Below, one piece after another: positions 60,777 to 64,000 of a DNA stretch of 64,000 nt. Within the stretch, counting starts at the first letter, position 1. Every line of letters starts with the position of its first letter. The DNA comes from Anagrus nilaparvatae. Its lineage: Eukaryota > Arthropoda > Insecta > Hymenoptera > Mymaridae. Under the pieces are notes generated by a model. The model ran no database searches. It was not told where the DNA came from and saw nothing but the letters and a program-made list of their open reading frames with translations. The stretch spans positions 2,172,501 through 2,236,500 of the forward strand of contig JAKSXM010000007.1 of NCBI GenBank assembly GCA_022575985.1, in the 5' to 3' direction. The position numbers were made by a program, and so were the translations under genes.

Positions 60777-61548
60777 ACCGGTGAAATTTCACAACCATTA
60801 TGGAATTAAGACCTAATTTTTTTTTCAAAAATTTTTTTATCAAAAAATCTCAAACTACTTTTTTTTTTTTTTAATTTGGATGTAATACCTCATTTATTTC
60901 CACGAAAGTACCTATATTTGAAAGTACGATTTTTACTCGATATCTCGAATCTGATAACCAATTTTTTGAAAATTTTTTTCTCAAAATTTTTTTCACAAAA
61001 AAATACAAAAAACACTAATTTTTTTTTTCTTTTTGGACGTAGTACCTAATTTATTTCTTTGAGAGTACTAGTTTTAGAACTATGGTTTATAGCATTTTTT
61101 TGGACCTGATACCTAATTTTTTCCAAATTTTTTTCTCAAAATTTTTGTTGCCAAAAAATACAAAAAATGCCAAAATTTTTTTTATTTTAGGACGTAATAC
61201 TTAGTTTTTTTCTATGAAAGTACTAATATTTGAAAATTTTGCAATCGGTGGTATTTAACAACCATTATGGAATTAAGATCTAATTTTTTTTTCAAAAATT
61301 TTTTCATCAAAAAATCTCAAACTACTTTTTTTTTTTTTTAATTTGGATGTAATACCTCATTTATTTCCATGAAAGTACTTATATTTGAAAGTACGATTTT
61401 TACTCGATATCTCGAATCTGATAACTAATTTTTTAAAAATTTTTTTCCCAAAATTTTTTTCACCAAAAAATACAAAAAAAACTTAATTTTTTTTTATTTT
61501 TGGATGTAGTACCTAATTGATTTCTATGAGAGTCCTAGTTTTAGAAAT
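60628..61548 (+). mobile_element. Family B element, 3'-truncated copy
   Basis: It starts with GGTTCCTCATAGAGGAACC, then GGCATATAAACGTTTCGGGA, a GT tract (60738-60768), GTAACCGGTGAAATTTCACA and internal repeats. A second GGTGGTATTTAACAACCATT block at about 61247 shows a partial internal duplication. It breaks off at about 61548 without the 3' hairpin. Confidence 0.75.
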
Positions 61549-62568
61549 ATCGCACGGTGGGCTTGAACCAACTTTAACTGAAAGTGCGAGTTACTCAAAA
61601 TGTTAAAAACGGGTTCAATTTGAAATATTTTTTTAAGTTAAATGCCGTAAAAACGAAAATAATCCCCTTAGCCGTTTTTTTTTTTCAGGTAAAAAACCGT
61701 ATTTTTTGGGCTTTTTTCAATTCAATTTTGAAAAAAAATTTTTTTTTTATAATCGTAACAAATAAACTGCTAAACTATTCTTTCTCTTGTAAAATTTATC
61801 TCTAAGGATACATTTTTCATTTTGGGATACTGCAGACGGATGATTTGACGATGGTAAGCTGTGGGTGGCTGACAAAGTAGCAAAAAAGACAATTTTTAAT
61901 TTTTCTAATTTACAACGATTATCTGTATTATTTACATCTTATAGGTTTTATTTATTGAAATAATTATCTGTTTATATTACTTAAGTAACTTAAATAAGAG
62001 AATTTTATTAAATAAAAGCAGATTATTTATTACTTTCAGCAAGCAAAAAACATTAAAAAATAGGAACTTTAAAAACATTTATTTATTTAAACTTTTAAAT
62101 TTCCCGCTTTTCAATCTTGTGCTTTTTATACTTTGTTTTTATAGTCAGAGAATTTTTACTTATAATCATATATTTGTAGCAAATTATATAAATAATTAGT
62201 TGCATGAATTTATAAATGAGTAAAAAATGAATAAGTAAAATTTTAATTATTGAAAATTTTAATTATGAACTGTAATCTTTTTATGTAAAAATATTGCGCC
62301 ATCTAGGTAATGCATATTAAATTAATAATTTAAAAAAAGTATATACTATACCTATACTATATTTATCTTGTTACGAATAATATACTTCTAATTCTATGAT
62401 TGGTTAATTTTTACATTGTTGTGCTCTCTCTTCGCCCGCTAGCAATTCTAAGTAAAGTTCTGTATTTGAAATTCTAAGTAAATTAATTTATTAACACTTA
62501 AATATTTTTTGTTAATGTAAAAATTTTGTGTTAAGTTATTAAAATTAAGTTATTATATTTCACGCATA

Positions 62569-64000
62569 ATGGTAAAAGTAACAAAAGATCATGCAAGAAC
62601 TCACGAAGAAAATAGGTATATAATATGTTTAATTTGTCAAAAAAAGAAAAATGATTGTTTGGAAATAACTACTCATTTAAGAGAATTAATTTTAAAATTT
62701 TTTGTATACGACGATAAAGACGAGCGATTGCCAAAAGTTTTGTGCAGATCATGTAAAACAAAGATATATAAAAATAGATCAATTTGTAATTCAAAGTCTT
62801 TAAAGTCACCCGATTATTCAAATTTTAGTAAAATTCGTAAAAATACTAGATCAAATACTGATGAAATTTGTCAGTGTACTTTATGCAAATTAGCTAGAAA
62901 TAGAAATATGTATAATTTTATAAAAAAATCAGATAATGGAATTAAAAAGAAAAAATCAAGAATTTATCTTTGTCAAGAATGCTTTGCAAAAATAGGTAAA
63001 GGTTTTAATCACAAGTGTACAGGAAAAGTTGAAAATTTAGCAGACTGTGTTAATCAGATGTCATTGAAAAAGAAAGAGCAGGTAGTCAGTAAATTGATTA
63101 AAAATGTATATGAGGAAAAAAAAATTGTTCAAGGAGCCAAAAAATCATTATTATTGTCTCAAGAAAAAGGTGGTAAAAAATTAAATGTTGAAATAGGGCA
63201 AAAAAAAGAAAAAGAAGAAGTACCTATTTCTGCTGCTGATATTTCCAAGACTAGTATTGACTATGGTTTGTCATTAAATCAAGTATGTGGGGTAGCTAAA
63301 AATTTGCGTAGTGCATCAAAAAAAAGAAAGATTTTTGAACCAAATTTAAAATTAAAATTACAAGATATAAATCATAGACTAGATTCACTTTTTTCTAAAA
63401 AAACATGTGAATTTGAAAAAAATGAACCAAATGGAAATGTATCACAGATAACAGGGTGTCTTGTATATTGCAACGATGTTGATTTATTAATTATGAAAGC
63501 TCAAGAGAGTCGTGAAGTTTTTGAGGATATACATTTAAAATTTGGGATTGATAGCGGAGGTGGATTTATGAAATTTTGTTTAAGTATTCAAACTATTGAC
63601 GTTGAAGTTCAAGAAAAAGGTGTCACTGTGCGTCAAAAATACAAAGATGGAGTTGCAGCAAAAAAATTCAAAGATTCAGGAGTTAATAAAATATTTTTAA
63701 TAGGTATAAATTACATATATAATAAATAAATTTCAAGAAGTAAATGAATGTTTTTTGATATAAATATATTTATATTTTGGATAGGTATAAGTGAAGTAAA
63801 CGCAGAAAATCATAACAATGTATCGCTAATATGGGATATTTTACAAATGTATAAATTTAAGGGATCTATGGCAGCTGACTTAAAAATTGCTAATATATTA
63901 CTCGGACTAATGTCTCATGCTAGTTCATTTCCTTGTACATGGTGTACAGAACATAAAGATACTCTTCATAATTGTGGTAATTATAGAACTATTGATAGTT
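62569..64000 (+). CDS. RAG1-like zinc-finger protein with putative DDE core, partial
   Basis: Exon 1 is 62569-63703 and exon 2 starts at 63785 and runs off the window; the 81-bp intron has GT..AG and joins G|GT ATA AGT in frame. Cysteine pairs occur at C20/C23, C59/C62, C103/C106 and C135/C138, followed by H148 and C150. The order C-x2-C, basic helix, LP..LCRSC, CTLC resembles the N-terminal zinc region of RAG1 and of N-RAG-TP/Chapaev-type transposases, and in its first half also the ZAD zinc finger of insect factors. Residues about 150-300 are Lys-rich. D328 (FGIDSGGGF) and D410 (MAADLKIAN) are candidates for the first two catalytic acids; C429 and C432 follow D410 by 19 and 22 residues, as C727 and C730 follow D708 in RAG1. 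The third acid would lie outside the window. It could be a transposase, a domesticated derivative, or an unrelated multicopy family; the function is unproven. Confidence 0.7.

Larger units (their letters stand above)
59220..62568. other. Intergenic sequence before the RAG1-like gene
   Basis: It contains family A, family B and GCATGCAAAAGTCGAACC copies listed separately, and a short direct repeat, GCGGAAATAGACACAC, at 59263 and 59293 (spacing about 30-35 bp). No exon is supported. The last 200 bases hold the presumed 5' untranslated region of the final gene. Confidence 0.35.

Noticed and set aside
1..64000. CRISPR arrays, bacterial operons, tRNA or rRNA genes
   Set aside because: No regularly spaced direct repeats with unique spacers, no Shine-Dalgarno-led gene clusters, and no cloverleaf-forming sequence were found; the spliced genes show a eukaryotic nuclear genome.
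62569..64000. Assignment of the right-edge gene to the Transib family
   Set aside because: Only the D-x18-CxxC spacing and the N-terminal pairs support a RAG1-like relation; the visible part is too short and diverged to name a transposon family.

Overview
This is an AT-rich nuclear segment of an animal genome, most likely an insect. The evidence is spliced genes with short GT..AG introns, two tandem odorant-binding proteins with the insect six-cysteine pattern, a luciferase-like AMP-binding enzyme, and abundant fragments of eukaryotic transposons. I cannot name the order. I see no bacterial operon, tRNA, rRNA or CRISPR array.

Genes from left to right: an FBXO9-type F-box protein (2593-4392, +); a 171-residue single-pass membrane protein of unknown family (12155-12734, +); two tandem odorant-binding proteins (16330-17046 and 18905-19573, +); a possible 63-residue membrane microprotein (25657-25848, -); a two-hydrophobic-segment membrane protein resembling the TMEM200 layout (28036-34085, +), with a possible alternative first exon near 21.1 kb; uridine phosphorylase (36941-38966, -); a secreted 5'-nucleotidase/apyrase-type enzyme (43571-48673, +); an acyl-CoA synthetase/luciferase-like enzyme (51232-55827, +); and, cut by the right edge, a RAG1-like zinc-finger/recombinase protein (62569 onward, +). 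The exon joins given for the eight spliced models were checked by hand for splice signals and reading phase. The enzymes and receptors-associated proteins are unrelated housekeeping or sensory genes; uridine phosphorylase and 5'-nucleotidase both act on nucleotides or nucleosides, but I see no sign that they are co-regulated.

About half of the intergenic sequence is visibly repetitive. The main families are: (B) elements that begin with a GGTTCCTC..GAGGAACC hairpin, carry a (GT)n tract and internal repeats of about 115 bp, and end with a TGCCA..TTGGCA hairpin; (A) short palindromic elements built round CAAATCGCAG and a CTCGGCTTCGCCTCGG loop; several fold-back elements with 100-300 bp arms, one flanked by TTAA; a family with TIR CTGCAAAAAGTAACTTCCTT; DIRS-type reverse transcriptase and tyrosine recombinase relics; and two R1-like LINE 3' ends, one with a clean target-site duplication inside the DIRS relic.

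The most unusual item is the right-edge gene. Its N-terminal cysteine pairs resemble the N-terminal region of RAG1 (and also ZAD zinc fingers), and its downstream part has an Asp followed 19 and 22 residues later by a CxxC pair, the spacing seen around the second catalytic Asp of RAG1.
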